DNA of 64,000 nucleotides from Actinomadura rubteroloni (GCF_002911665.1 NZ_MTBP01000001.1:744001-808000); one strand, 5' to 3'. Positions 44,080 through 53,096 are shown, counted from the stretch's first letter. Numbers and translations are program-made. The notes: generated by a model not told the origin, from the sequence alone.

Positions 44080-44395
44080 CGCGCTCGCTCGTGGGGCTGC
44101 GCTCGCTCGTGGGCTGCGCTCGCTTGTGACTGCGTCTGCTTGTGCCCGCGCCCGCCTCGGCTGCGCCTGTCTGTGCTCGCGTCCGCCGTCACCAGGCAGC
44201 GCCGTGCCGGCGGTTCCTCCGCTGCGTCCGCCTGTGCCCGCGCTCGTCTGGGCCGCGACTGCCTGTGCCTGCGCCCGCTTGCGAGGCAGCGTCTGCCGCG
44301 CCCGTCTCGGTCGCATCTGCCTGTGCCCGCCTGTGCCCGCGCCTGCGTGTGCTGTGCGCCTGCCTGTGGCTTTGCGGCTGTGGTGCGGCTCGGGT
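44080..44395. repeat. Degenerate CTGCGC/CTGTGCC short repeats
   Basis: The 336-nt stretch after the LysR gene is built from imperfect repetitions of pyrimidine–purine words such as CTGCGCTCGCTCGTGGG (twice near 44096–44125) and TGCCTGTGCCTGCGCCC. No frame has convincing coding bias and I see no gene in it. It resembles a decayed tandem repeat; strand and function are unclear. Confidence 0.6.
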
Positions 44396-44413
44396 TGAGG
44401 GCGTTCGGTGGGA

Positions 44414-45538
44414 TTACGTGGGGGTGAGGCGCCAGAGGGAGGTTGTTTCGGCGGCGCGGGCCGTGTGGAGGGGGTCTGTGGGGTCCAGGGCCTTCGGGTG
44501 GCGGGGGCGGATGTCGTCGCGTGCCAGGACCGTCAGGTTCGCTGCCCGGAAGTGGGTCAGGAGGGTTTCGCGGGTGCGCAGGGAGAGGTGTTCGGCCAGG
44601 TCGGAGAGGATCAGCCAGGCTTCGCCGCCCGGTTCCAGGTGCGCGGTGACGCCGGTGAGGAAGTTTCGCAGCATGCGGCTGTCGGGGTCGTAGACGGCGT
44701 GTTCCAGGGGTGAGGCGGGCTTGCCGGGGAGCCAGGGCGGGTTGCAGACGATCAAAGGGGCGCGGCCGGCGGGGAACAGGTCGGCGCGGACGACCTGCGC
44801 GGTCCGCGCGTAGCCGAGGCGGTCCAGGTTCGCGCGGGCGCAGGTTAGGGCGCGGGGGTCCTGGTCGGTGGCGACGACCTCGCGGACGCCGCGTCGTGCC
44901 AGCACCGCTGCGAGTACTCCCGTGCCCGTCCCGATGTCGAAGGCCCGCGCGGACGATGGGAGCGGGGCCTGCGCCACCAGGTCGACGTATTCGCCGCGGA
45001 CCGGGGAGAAGACGCCGTAGTGCGGGTGGATGCGGTCGCCGTCGAGGGCGGGTATCGGCACGCCCTTCACCCGCCACTCGTGCGCGCCGATCAGACCCAG
45101 GACCTCGCGCAACGACGACACGTACGGCTCGTCGGACGGGCCGTGGACCTCTTCGCAGGCCGTCCGGACGTCCGGCGCCCGCCGCAGGTCCAGCCGGTGG
45201 CCGGGCGCGAACGGGACGAGCAGCGACCCGAGCTGCCGCGCCCGCTGCGCGCGGGCCTGGCGGAACAGGTGGAACGCCTGCGGGCCGTCCGGGACGGCCT
45301 TCGGACGCCGTTTCGGCTGGTCGACGCGTCGCGCCAGCGCTTGAAGCAGCGTCCGGGCGTTCTGGTAGTCGCCGCGCCACAGCACCGCCGTCCCCTGCGA
45401 GACGAGCCGGTACGCGTCGTCGGCGCGCAGTGAGTCGTCGGCCGCCACGACGCGGCGCGGCGGCGGGGCACCGGCCGCCGACCGCCAGGCGGCCGATCGT
45501 GCGGTGCCCGTCTCGTCCCACTCGATCACGTCGGCCAC
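44414..45538 (-). CDS. Class I SAM-dependent methyltransferase (HemK/RlmG-like)
   Basis: A 374-residue enzyme. The Rossmann fold holds the SAM loop AFDIGTGTGVLAAVLARRGV (near 210–230), the acidic strand VVATDQDPRAL, and the N6-/glutamine-type catalytic motif ICNPPWLPG. Upstream residues (1–190) form a target-recognition part with HPHYGVFSPVRGEYVDLV. NPP(W/Y) enzymes modify amino groups of adenine, guanine or glutamine in nucleic acids or proteins; the substrate is not predictable. Start GTG 45538 has GGAAGG upstream. The 3' end faces the repeat region. Confidence 0.88.
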   Translation of the reverse strand: MADVIEWDETGTARSAAWRSAAGAPPPRRVVAADDSLRADDAYRLVSQGTAVLWRGDYQNARTLLQALARRVDQPKRRPKAVPDGPQAFHLFRQARAQRARQLGSLLVPFAPGHRLDLRRAPDVRTACEEVHGPSDEPYVSSLREVLGLIGAHEWRVKGVPIPALDGDRIHPHYGVFSPVRGEYVDLVAQAPLPSSARAFDIGTGTGVLAAVLARRGVREVVATDQDPRALTCARANLDRLGYARTAQVVRADLFPAGRAPLIVCNPPWLPGKPASPLEHAVYDPDSRMLRNFLTGVTAHLEPGGEAWLILSDLAEHLSLRTRETLLTHFRAANLTVLARDDIRPRHPKALDPTDPLHTARAAETTSLWRLTPT

Positions 45539-45602
45539 GGGGCGATCCTTCCAGCTCCGGGCCCGGAGTGAGACGATCAGGGCTGACCGAAAAGGGGTTT
45601 TG

Positions 45603-45971
45603 ATGCGTCTTCCTGGCCCGATGCACGTGGCGAACGAGGGTCTGGCGTTCGTCCTGGAACTCGTGGCACTGGCCGCGCTCGCCTGGTGGGGGTTCGCGAT
45701 CGGCGGCGTCCCGGGCGTGCTGCTGGGCATCGCCGCGCCCCTGGCCGCCGCCGTGCTCTGGGGTTTGTTCGCCGCGCCCAAAGCCAGGGTGCGGCTGCCC
45801 CTCGCCGGGATCCTGACCGTCAAAGCCGTCGTGTTCGTAGCGGCGGGACTGGCCCTGCACGGCGTCGGCCACACCGTGTGGGGTGCCGTGTTCGTAGGCG
45901 TCGCGGTCGTTAACGCGCTGGTCGCTGCGGCGGACCGCGACGCCCACCGCGTCAGCCCGGGACGCGGTTGA
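45603..45971 (+). CDS. YrdB/DUF2568 family membrane protein
   Basis: A 122-residue protein with four predicted helices, starting MRLPGPMHVANEGLAFVLEL and containing AWWGFAIGG and AAVLWGLFAAPKARVRLP, typical of the YrdB family (function unknown). ATG 45603 follows AAAGGGG. Divergent from the methyltransferase gene and overlapping the convergent SnoaL-like gene by 20 nt. Confidence 0.85.
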   Translation: MRLPGPMHVANEGLAFVLELVALAALAWWGFAIGGVPGVLLGIAAPLAAAVLWGLFAAPKARVRLPLAGILTVKAVVFVAAGLALHGVGHTVWGAVFVGVAVVNALVAAADRDAHRVSPGRG

Positions 45972-46311
45972 GGAACCCGTTCACGCGGACGAAGCGCCCG
46001 TCCGCGATCTCGGCGACGTCGAACCCCTCGATCGGCGCGGGTCCGTCCGCGGGCCCGAGTTCCCAGGTGAAGCGGGCGATGTCGTGGTGGGCGTCCACCG
46101 CGCCGACGAGCCGGAAGACGAAGCCGGGGAACTGGCCCTGGACCGCGCCGATCGTCGCGTCGATCGCGTCCGGGCCCTCCGCGACGGCCAGCGGGTCGAC
46201 GTAGACGGCGTCGTCCGCCCAGACCGCCGCGACGGCCGCGCGCCGCGCCGCCGGGTCCGTCTCGTTCCAGGCCGCCAGGTACCGTTCCACCAGGTCGTGT
46301 ACGTCGCTCAT
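45952..46311 (-). CDS. NTF2/SnoaL-like domain protein
   Basis: A 119-residue alpha+beta cone-fold protein. It starts MSDVHDLVERYLAAWNETDP and has VWADDAVYVDPLAVAEGPDAI and DAHHDIARFTWELGP, typical of nuclear-transport-factor-2-like proteins. These serve as small enzymes or ligand binders; the role cannot be told. Its 3' end overlaps the convergent YrdB gene by 20 nt. The 129-nt space upstream is shared with the divergent alkA gene. Confidence 0.88.
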   Translation of the reverse strand: MSDVHDLVERYLAAWNETDPAARRAAVAAVWADDAVYVDPLAVAEGPDAIDATIGAVQGQFPGFVFRLVGAVDAHHDIARFTWELGPADGPAPIEGFDVAEIADGRFVRVNGFLNRVPG

Positions 46312-46440
46312 GTCCTTGCTCCTTTCGACGTCCTCAGCTTCGCGGCACCCGCGGCACGAAGGCGATGACCTCGGAGGTCATGAGGTCGATGTCGGATTTC
46401 CGCCAGTGAGCACCCGTCCCGATCGGTGATGCTGGGGGAC

Positions 46441-47913
46441 ATGCACGAGGACGTGGAACGATGCGTACGGGCGGTCCAGGCCAAGGACGACCGGTTCGAC
46501 GGCTGGTTTTTCACGGCCGTGATAACCACCGGGATCTACTGCCGTCCGAGCTGCCCCGCCGTCCCGCCGAAGCCCGAGAACATGCGCTTCTACCCGAGCG
46601 CGGCGGCGGCGTCCGAAGCCGGGTTCCGGGCGTGTAAGCGGTGCCGTCCGGACACCAGTCCCGGCTCCCCCGAATGGAACCACCGCGCCGACGTCGTGGC
46701 CCGCGCGATGCGGCTCATCGCCGACGGGGTCATGGACCGCGAGGGCCTGCCCGGCCTCGCGAGCAGGCTCGGCTACAGCGCCCGGCAGATCGAGCGGCAG
46801 CTCACCGCCGAACTCGGCGCGGGGCCGCGCTCGCTCGCCCGCGCCCAGCGCTCCCAGACCGCGCGGGTCCTGATCGAGACGACCGCGCTGCCGATGTCGG
46901 ACATCGCCTTCGCCGCCGGGTTCGCCAGCATCCGGGCGTTCAACGAGACCGTCCGCGCGGTGTTCGCGCTGACGCCCACCCAGCTCCGCGCCCGGCGCGC
47001 GGGCGCCCCGGCCGGCGCGCCCGGCACGATCGCGCTCCGGCTGCCTTTCCGCAAACCGCTCAATCCGGACAACCTCTTCGGTCATCTGGCCGCGACCGGC
47101 GTCCCCGGCGTCGAGGAGTGGCGCGACGGCGCCTACCGGCGGACGCTCCGGCTCCCGCACGGCCCCGGCGTCGCCGCCCTGCGCCCGGGTCCCGAGCACG
47201 TCGCGCTGACCCTCACCCTCGCCGACCACCGCGACCTCGGCGTCGCCATCGCCCGCTGCCGCCGGCTGCTCGACCTCGACGCCGACCCGGTCGCCGTGGA
47301 CGACCTGCTGCGCGCCGACCCCGTCCTCGCCCCGCTGGTCGACAAGGCGCCGGGACGCCGCGTGCCGCGCACGGTGGACGGGGCGGAGTTCGCCGTCCGG
47401 GCCGTCCTCGGCCAGCAGGTGTCGACCGCCGCCGCCCGCACGCTCGCGGCCCGGCTCGTCACCGCGCACGGCGAACCGGTCGCCGACCCGTCCGGCGGGC
47501 TGACGCACCTGTTCCCGAGCCCGGCGGCGCTCGCGGACCTCGATCCGGAGCGGCTCGCCGTCCCGGGCGCGCGGCGGACGGCCCTGACCGCGCTCGTCGC
47601 CGCCCTCCCCGGCCTGGACCTCGGCGTCGGCAGCGACTGGACCGAGGCCCGCGCCCGGCTCGCGGACCTGCCCGGCATCGGACCCTGGACGATCGAGACC
47701 ATCGCCATGCGCGCGCTCGGCGACCCCGACGCGTTCATCCCCGGCGACCTCGGCGTCCGCGCGGCGGCCCGCGACCTCGGGCTGCCCGCCACGCCGGGCG
47801 CGCTGACCGCCCGGTCGGCGGCCTGGCGGCCGTGGCGGGCGTACGCCGTCCAGTACTTGTGGGCGGCGGGCGACCACGCCATCAACCATCTCCCTGGAAA
47901 GGACCTCACATGA
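46441..47913 (+). CDS. alkA: AdaA–AlkA fusion: alkylation-response regulator and DNA-3-methyladenine glycosylase II
   Basis: A 490-residue fusion. An Ada-type zinc domain (TGIYCRPSCPA…FRACKRCRPD, four Cys ligands, about 30–75) precedes an AraC HTH (about 85–185, LASRLGYSARQIERQLTAEL). The C-terminal half is AlkA with the HhH segment LADLPGIGPWTIETIAMRAL and catalytic Asp in FIPGDLGVRAA. The Ada domain may sense phosphotriester damage and switch on the operon while AlkA excises alkylated purines. Start ATG 46441 is close to GGGGGAC; an in-frame GTG 46426 is possible. Its stop overlaps the ogt start (ATGA). Confidence 0.93.
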   Translation: MHEDVERCVRAVQAKDDRFDGWFFTAVITTGIYCRPSCPAVPPKPENMRFYPSAAAASEAGFRACKRCRPDTSPGSPEWNHRADVVARAMRLIADGVMDREGLPGLASRLGYSARQIERQLTAELGAGPRSLARAQRSQTARVLIETTALPMSDIAFAAGFASIRAFNETVRAVFALTPTQLRARRAGAPAGAPGTIALRLPFRKPLNPDNLFGHLAATGVPGVEEWRDGAYRRTLRLPHGPGVAALRPGPEHVALTLTLADHRDLGVAIARCRRLLDLDADPVAVDDLLRADPVLAPLVDKAPGRRVPRTVDGAEFAVRAVLGQQVSTAAARTLAARLVTAHGEPVADPSGGLTHLFPSPAALADLDPERLAVPGARRTALTALVAALPGLDLGVGSDWTEARARLADLPGIGPWTIETIAMRALGDPDAFIPGDLGVRAAARDLGLPATPGALTARSAAWRPWRAYAVQYLWAAGDHAINHLPGKDLT

Positions 47914-48395
47914 GCGTTGTGCACACCGTTGTGGACAGCCCGATCGGTCCGTTGACGCTCGTCGCCGACGACGACGGACTGCGCGGCCTCTACATGAACC
48001 GGCAGCGGCACCTGCCGGACGAGGAGACGTTCGGTCCACCCGACGACGGGCCGTTCGACGCCGTCCGCAAGCAGCTCGACGCCTACTTCGCGGGCGACCT
48101 CACCACGTTCGACGTCCCGCTGTCGTTGCACGGCACCCCGTTCCAGCGCCGCGTGTGGGAAGGACTGCTCGCCATCCCGTACGGCACGACGTGGAGTTAC
48201 GGACAGCTCGCCGATGCGATCGGCAGCCCCGGCGGGGCACGGGCGGTCGGGCTCGCCAACGGCAAGAACCCGGTGTCGATCATCGTCCCGTGCCATCGGG
48301 TGATCGGGGCGTCCGGCAGCCTTACCGGCTACGGCGGCGGGCTGGAGCGCAAGCGGGCCCTGCTGGACTTCGAGCGCGGCGGCGCCCTTTTCTGA
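47910..48395 (+). CDS. ogt: Methylated-DNA–protein-cysteine methyltransferase
   Basis: A 161-residue suicide repair protein that transfers the O6-alkyl group from guanine to its active Cys, in IIVPCHRVIGASG. GTPFQRRVWEGLLAIPYGTTWSYGQLA supplies the HTH and recognition Arg. ATG 47910 overlaps the alkA stop by 4 nt, so translation is coupled. Forms the alkylation-repair operon with alkA. Confidence 0.96.
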   Translation: MSVVHTVVDSPIGPLTLVADDDGLRGLYMNRQRHLPDEETFGPPDDGPFDAVRKQLDAYFAGDLTTFDVPLSLHGTPFQRRVWEGLLAIPYGTTWSYGQLADAIGSPGGARAVGLANGKNPVSIIVPCHRVIGASGSLTGYGGGLERKRALLDFERGGALF

Positions 48396-48450
48396 ACTGT
48401 CGGACCCGCGAGTTACCGTGCGGGGGACGCACCGAGCGAGGGAGAGCATC

Positions 48451-49596
48451 GTGGAGTTCCGGGTGGACCGGCAGACGCTGGCGGACGGCGTGGCGTGGGC
48501 CGTGCGGACCGTCCCGTCCCGGCCCGCGCTGCCCGTCCTGGCGGGCCTGCTGCTGACGGCGGACGAGTCGGGGACGGTGACGGTCGCCGGCTTCGACCTG
48601 GAGGTCTCCGCCCGCGCCGAGATCGACGCGGACGTCACCGTGCCGGGCCGCGCGCTCGTCCCCGGACGGCTGCTCACCGAGATCGTCCGGAGCCTGCCCG
48701 CCCAGCCGGTGGAGGTCACGGCGACGGGCTCGGAGGTCGTGCTGCGCTGCGGGAGCGCGGAGTTCGGCCTCCAGATCCTGCCCGTCGAGGACTATCCGGC
48801 GCTGCCCGAACCGCCCGCCCCCGCCGGGACGATCCCGTCCGAGGTGTTCGCGGCGGCCGTCGCGCAGGTCACGCCCGCCGCCGGACGCGACGACACGCTG
48901 CCGATGCTGACCGGCGTCCGCATCGACTTCGACGGCGCGACCATGCGGCTGGCCTGCACCGACCGCTACCGCATCGCGGCCCGCGAGGTCGCCTGGACGC
49001 CCGCCGACCCCGAGTTCGCGACCGGGGTGGTCGTCCCGGCCCGGACGCTCGCCGACACCGCCAAGGCGATCCGCCCCGGCGCCGAGGTCACGATCGGCCT
49101 AGCCGGCCACGGCGCGACGCTGATCGGCGTGTCCGGCGGGGGCCGCAGCATGACGACGCGGCTGCTGGACGACCAGTTCATCGACTACCGCTCCCGGCTC
49201 ACCGGCACCTGGTCGTCGGTCGCGCGCGTCGAGACCGGCCCGTTCACCGAGGCGATCCGCCGCGTGGCGCTCGTCGCGGACCGGGCCACGCCCGTCCGGC
49301 TGGAGTTCACCGGCGACCGCGTGCGCGTCCGCGCGGCGGCGGGCGACGCGGCGCGCGCGAACGAGGAGGTGGCCGCCCGGCTCGACGGCGCCGACCTCGA
49401 CATCGCGTTCAGCCCGCAGTACCTGCTGGACGGCCTCGCGGGCGTCCACGGCCGGTACGCGCGGCTGGAGTGCACGACGTCCACGAAGGCCGCGCTGCTC
49501 ACCGGCATCCCCGACCCGGAAGGAGACGAAGAACCCGACGAGGACGCCGACACCGGCTTCCGGTACCTGGTCATGCCGATCCGCCTGACGTCCTGA
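48451..49596 (+). CDS. dnaN: DNA polymerase III beta clamp paralogue
   Basis: A 381-residue ring-forming clamp with three homologous domains. It begins VEFRVDRQTLADGVAWAV; a typical inner motif is TDRYRIAAREVAW and the C-terminal groove YLVMPIRLTS resembles the family's YLIMPVR ending. No dnaA or recF is adjacent, so it is probably not the primary dnaN but a second copy. It lies 55 nt after ogt on the same strand, GAGGGAGAG precedes GTG 48451, and the context suggests a repair-associated clamp. Gene symbol is for the family only. Confidence 0.9.
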   Translation: MEFRVDRQTLADGVAWAVRTVPSRPALPVLAGLLLTADESGTVTVAGFDLEVSARAEIDADVTVPGRALVPGRLLTEIVRSLPAQPVEVTATGSEVVLRCGSAEFGLQILPVEDYPALPEPPAPAGTIPSEVFAAAVAQVTPAAGRDDTLPMLTGVRIDFDGATMRLACTDRYRIAAREVAWTPADPEFATGVVVPARTLADTAKAIRPGAEVTIGLAGHGATLIGVSGGGRSMTTRLLDDQFIDYRSRLTGTWSSVARVETGPFTEAIRRVALVADRATPVRLEFTGDRVRVRAAAGDAARANEEVAARLDGADLDIAFSPQYLLDGLAGVHGRYARLECTTSTKAALLTGIPDPEGDEEPDEDADTGFRYLVMPIRLTS

Positions 49597-49601
49597 GCGG
49601 C

Positions 49602-50165
49602 TTACGGGTCCAGCACCGCGAGGACGAACCGGACGTCCGCGCCGGTCTCGTTGACGTAGGCGTGTGGTCGGTCGCCGACGAACACGGCGGCGCCGCCCGC
49701 GCGGATCTGGTCCGTCCGGTCGTCGACGGTGAGCGTCAGCGTGCCGTCCTGCACGTAGAGGGCCTCCCTGACGCCGGGCGCGTGAGCCTCGGTCCGCCGC
49801 GCCTCGCCCGGACGCAGGTGCCAGTTCCACAACTCCAGCGACGGCCGCGGATCGCTGCCCGCGAGGAGCGTTCCGGTGCCGCCGTCGTCGCCGCGCCACA
49901 GGACGACGTGCCGCTCCGGCGGGAAGACCTGCACGGGCGGTGTCTCCTCCACCTGCACCAGGCGGGTGAGCGGGACGCGCAGCGCCTCGGAAATACGGAT
50001 GAGCGTGCCGAGGTTGGGATTGCCGCGTCCCTGCTCGAGCCCGACGAGGACGCCCTTGCTGACCCCGGCGCGTCCGGCCAGCTCGTCCAGGCTCCAGCCG
50101 TGCCCGGCGCGCAGCGATCGGACGGTGCGCGCGACGGCCGCGCCGATCACCTCCTGGTCGCTCAC
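49602..50165 (-). CDS. XRE-family regulator with cupin sensor
   Basis: A 187-residue regulator: N-terminal HTH_3 (SLDELAGRAGVSKGVLVGLEQ, about 23–43) and a C-terminal cupin (LRPGEARRTEAHAPGVREAL, then ERLRFVLAVLDP-like strand). Such proteins sense small metabolites, for example alcohols, polyamines or sugars. It is divergent from the EamA exporter and a 5-bp inverted repeat AGTTC-N8-GAACT lies just upstream, so it probably represses itself and the exporter. Confidence 0.9.
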   Translation of the reverse strand: MSDQEVIGAAVARTVRSLRAGHGWSLDELAGRAGVSKGVLVGLEQGRGNPNLGTLIRISEALRVPLTRLVQVEETPPVQVFPPERHVVLWRGDDGGTGTLLAGSDPRPSLELWNWHLRPGEARRTEAHAPGVREALYVQDGTLTLTVDDRTDQIRAGGAAVFVGDRPHAYVNETGADVRFVLAVLDP

Positions 50166-50192
50166 GCGGCTCAGCCTAACGATCCCCGCGTT

Positions 50193-50210
50193 AGTTCGTT
50201 ATGATGAACT
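50193..50210. promoter_or_regulatory. Putative XRE/cupin operator
   Basis: Inverted repeat AGTTC-GTTATGAT-GAACT, 28 nt upstream of the xre start and in the 171-nt gap before the exporter gene. Spacing suits a dimeric HTH regulator. Confidence 0.5.
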
Positions 50211-50336
50211 CGGTAGTGCATTAAAATGACCGCACGGGGATCGCCGGGCGCCGCCGACCGGCGGAATGTGCCGGGTCGATCGGTGAGTTGTGCGGTCGGT
50301 GAGCGCGTCGGCTTGCGCCGGTCTGGAGTGTGACTT

Positions 50337-51203
50337 GTGGTGACGTTGCTGGCCCTGGGGGCCGCGGTCGTCTACGGCGTCGCGGATTTCCTGGGCGGAT
50401 CGGTGTCGCGGCGTTCGACGGCCGTGCGGGTGCTGCTGGTGAGCGTCCCGGCCGGGATCGTCGTGATCGTCGCCACGGCGTTGCCGGGCGCTGCGCCGAC
50501 ATGGCACGGGATCGCCTGGGGCTTCGGCGCCGGCCTGTCGGGCGGTGCGGGGATGCTCGCGTTCTACCGGGCGCTCGCGCGGGGCCCGATGAGCGTGGTC
50601 GCGCCCGTGTCGGCGCTGGCGGCGGCCGTGCTGCCGGTCGCGGCGGGAGTGCTGCGCGGGGAGCGCCTCGGCGTGCCCGTCGTGCTCGGCGTGCTGCTGT
50701 GCCTGGTCGCGATCGGGCTCGTCAGCATGGAGAAGGGCGATGAGGAACGGGCCGTCGCGGGACGGCGCGCCTTCGACAACGGCCCGATCATGGCGGGCGT
50801 CTCCGGCGTCTCCTTCGGGATCTTCTTCATCCTGCTGAAGGAGGCGGGCGGCGACGGCGGCCTGTGGCCGATCGTGGCGTCCCGCGTCGGAAACCTCGCG
50901 GTCGTGGCAGTAGCGGCCGCGTTCCTGCTGCGTGCGCACGGCGGCCTCCCCGGAACACCGATCCGGGGACGCAGACTCGTCGGCCTGACCGTGCTGTCCG
51001 GGACGCTGGACGCGGGCGCGAACGCGTTCTACTTCCTCTCGGCCCAGTCCGGGATGCTGAGCCTGGCGGCGGTGCTGACGTCGCTGTACCCGGCGGTGAC
51101 CGTCCTGCTGGCCCGCTTCGCCTTCAGCGAGCGCCTGCGCGCGATCCAACGGGTGGGCATGGCCTTGGCGGTGGCCGGAGTCACCCTGGTCACGGTGGGC
51201 TGA
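50337..51203 (+). CDS. EamA/DMT family transporter
   Basis: A 288-residue polytopic carrier, ten helices in two EamA repeats. It opens VTLLALGAAVVYGVADFLGG and the end is YPAVTVLLARFAFSERLRAI, family hallmarks of the second repeat. A cytoplasmic loop (about 140–155, SMEKGDEERAVAGRRAF) separates the halves. Paired divergently with the XRE/cupin regulator, so a metabolite exporter induced by its own substrate is likely. Start GTG 50337. Confidence 0.9.
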   Translation: MVTLLALGAAVVYGVADFLGGSVSRRSTAVRVLLVSVPAGIVVIVATALPGAAPTWHGIAWGFGAGLSGGAGMLAFYRALARGPMSVVAPVSALAAAVLPVAAGVLRGERLGVPVVLGVLLCLVAIGLVSMEKGDEERAVAGRRAFDNGPIMAGVSGVSFGIFFILLKEAGGDGGLWPIVASRVGNLAVVAVAAAFLLRAHGGLPGTPIRGRRLVGLTVLSGTLDAGANAFYFLSAQSGMLSLAAVLTSLYPAVTVLLARFAFSERLRAIQRVGMALAVAGVTLVTVG

Positions 51204-51381
51204 GCCCGGACTCGTCAGCGCGGAGAGCGGGAGAGGGCTCGGAAGATCGGTTGTGGCTCTTCCACCGCAGACGCGGCCCAAGATCATCCTGGCGAGGGAA
51301 CCCGATCGCGGCTTCGGGGAACAACGGGTGAGGCGCACGCCGCGCACGGCCGGATCACCGGCTGCAGGAGACAGGAGCCGT

Positions 51382-52002
51382 ATGACGGTGACGACTCGAC
51401 AGGGCATGAGTGACGCCGCTGTCATCGAGCAGTCCTGGCAAGAGCCCGGAGTATTCGCCGCGCTGTATGAGCGCCATGCACCCCACATCAGCCGTTATGT
51501 CGCCCGCAGGCTGGGTGACGATCTCGCCGATGACGTCACCGCCGAGACGTTCTACCGGGCGTTCGAGAAACGCCGACACTACGACCTCGACCGTCCGGAC
51601 GCCCGGCCGTGGTTGTACGGGATCGCCGCCAACGTCATGGCCCAGCACCACCGCAAGGAGACCCGGATGCTGCGGGCGTTCGCCCGCAGCGGCGCCGATC
51701 CCGTGGCCCAGACCTACGGCGGTCAGCTGGAAGGCGCCGACGACCGGGTGACGGCGACCGGGATGCACCAATCGCTCGCGGCGGCTCTCGCCGGCCTGAG
51801 CCGGGCGCACCGGGAGGTGCTGCTGCTGATCGCCTGGGCCGATCTGTCCTACGAGGAGACGGCCCGCGCGCTGGACACCTCCGTGGGGACAGTGCGGTCA
51901 CGGCTGCACCGGGCCCGAAAGAAGATCCGCGCCGCGCTCGGCGACGCAAACCCCATGTTCGTCACAGGGAACGGCGGAGGTACCGACCGTGAACGACCTT
52001 GA
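51382..52002 (+). CDS. ECF-type RNA polymerase sigma factor
   Basis: A 206-residue sigma-70 group 4 factor. Region 2 (LYERHAPHISRYVARRLGDD, DVTAETFYRAFEKR) binds core and the –10 element; region 4 (GLSRAHREVLLLIAWADLSYEE, TSVGTVRSRLHRARKKIRAAL) binds the –35. AGGAGACAGGAG precedes ATG 51382. The end overlaps the next gene's start (51989) by 14 nt, so they are coupled. Related to the SigJ/'CU044_5270-linked' subgroup. Confidence 0.9.
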   Translation: MTVTTRQGMSDAAVIEQSWQEPGVFAALYERHAPHISRYVARRLGDDLADDVTAETFYRAFEKRRHYDLDRPDARPWLYGIAANVMAQHHRKETRMLRAFARSGADPVAQTYGGQLEGADDRVTATGMHQSLAAALAGLSRAHREVLLLIAWADLSYEETARALDTSVGTVRSRLHRARKKIRAALGDANPMFVTGNGGGTDRERP

Positions 52003-53074
52003 CCTCGTGCGCACGATGCGCGTGGATGCTCCCATCCCGTCGCAACGGCGTTTGGACACCGGCCGGGAGCAACTGCTGGCTGCCATCGACTCCCCGTCCG
52101 TGGCCCCGCGCGCCGCGGGGGCGGGCCGGCGTTTCGGAGGCGTGTGGGGCTTGCTGCTCGCCGGTGGCGTGGCCGCGGTCACCGCCGCCGGTGTGGCCAT
52201 GGCCACCCGGACCGGCGGTTCCCCCGTCACGCTGCACAACCTCACTCCCGCCGCCGAGTGGGCCAAATACGCCGATCCGCTGGTGGAACGCGCGGCCTTC
52301 GGCTGGCTGCCGGACGGCATGCGCGCCAACGGCTACGTCGCCGACAGCCAGGACGAGAAATACTTCCAAGTCACCGCACGGACGGGAAAGGCGAAGGGGG
52401 GAAAGAGCGTGACTCTCACCGCCTACGAACGCGGAACGGAGCCGCCTCTGGGGTACCTTCCCGGTGGTGTCCCGGCCAAGCGGATCCCCGCGATGCCCAT
52501 CAACGGCCACCGCGCTTACTGGATCTTCAAACCGGACCCATCCGGACAGTCGTCGTTCGAGCTGCGCTGGCAGTACGCCCCGAACAGATGGGCCGACCTG
52601 GAAGGCGACCAGATTCCCGGGGACAGCGCCGAGCTGACCAGGACGGCGTACAAGATCGCCGAGTCCGCGACGTTCGGCGGCAGCCGGCCGATCGCACTGC
52701 CCCTGCATGTCGGCGGCGTTCCCGGCGGGTTGCAGCCGGATCGGACGGTGCTCAACAACGGCGCATACGGGCAGGTCAGCGTCATCATAGGTTACTTCGC
52801 CGAGCCGTCATCCGAACTGGGCATCGGCATCGTCGAATCGGATCTTCGCAACAACACGAAGCCCCGCCCCAACACGAGGCTGCGCGGATATCCCGCCTAC
52901 CAGACACCGCGTCTCATGTACGTGTACGGAGTCAACGGCTTCGACGTCCAGCTCAGCGCCTCCGGCTCGATCCTGGCGGAGCTGAACAGGACCGGCGGGC
53001 TCGCGGGCCTGTTCAACCGGATGACGATTCTCGGCGTTGACGAGGCGAATTGGACCACCAACCCGGTCAACTGA
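51989..53074 (+). CDS. CU044_5270-family membrane protein, likely sigma partner
   Basis: A 361-residue protein. The N-terminal start MNDLDLVRTMRVDAPIPSQR is the hallmark of CU044_5270-family proteins that follow ECF sigma genes. One membrane helix (about 50–71) separates a short cytoplasmic part from a ~290-residue extracytoplasmic domain. It is probably an anti-sigma factor or sensor, though the family has no ZAS motif here. Start GTG 51989 lies within the sigma gene end. A terminator follows. Confidence 0.85.
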   Translation: MNDLDLVRTMRVDAPIPSQRRLDTGREQLLAAIDSPSVAPRAAGAGRRFGGVWGLLLAGGVAAVTAAGVAMATRTGGSPVTLHNLTPAAEWAKYADPLVERAAFGWLPDGMRANGYVADSQDEKYFQVTARTGKAKGGKSVTLTAYERGTEPPLGYLPGGVPAKRIPAMPINGHRAYWIFKPDPSGQSSFELRWQYAPNRWADLEGDQIPGDSAELTRTAYKIAESATFGGSRPIALPLHVGGVPGGLQPDRTVLNNGAYGQVSVIIGYFAEPSSELGIGIVESDLRNNTKPRPNTRLRGYPAYQTPRLMYVYGVNGFDVQLSASGSILAELNRTGGLAGLFNRMTILGVDEANWTTNPVN

Positions 53075-53096
53075 GGCTCTGCTGAGACTGGAAAAT

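Noticed and set aside
48451..49596. Primary replicative dnaN
   Set aside because: It lacks the usual dnaA/recF/gyrB neighbours; more likely a paralogue, although the genome was not searched.
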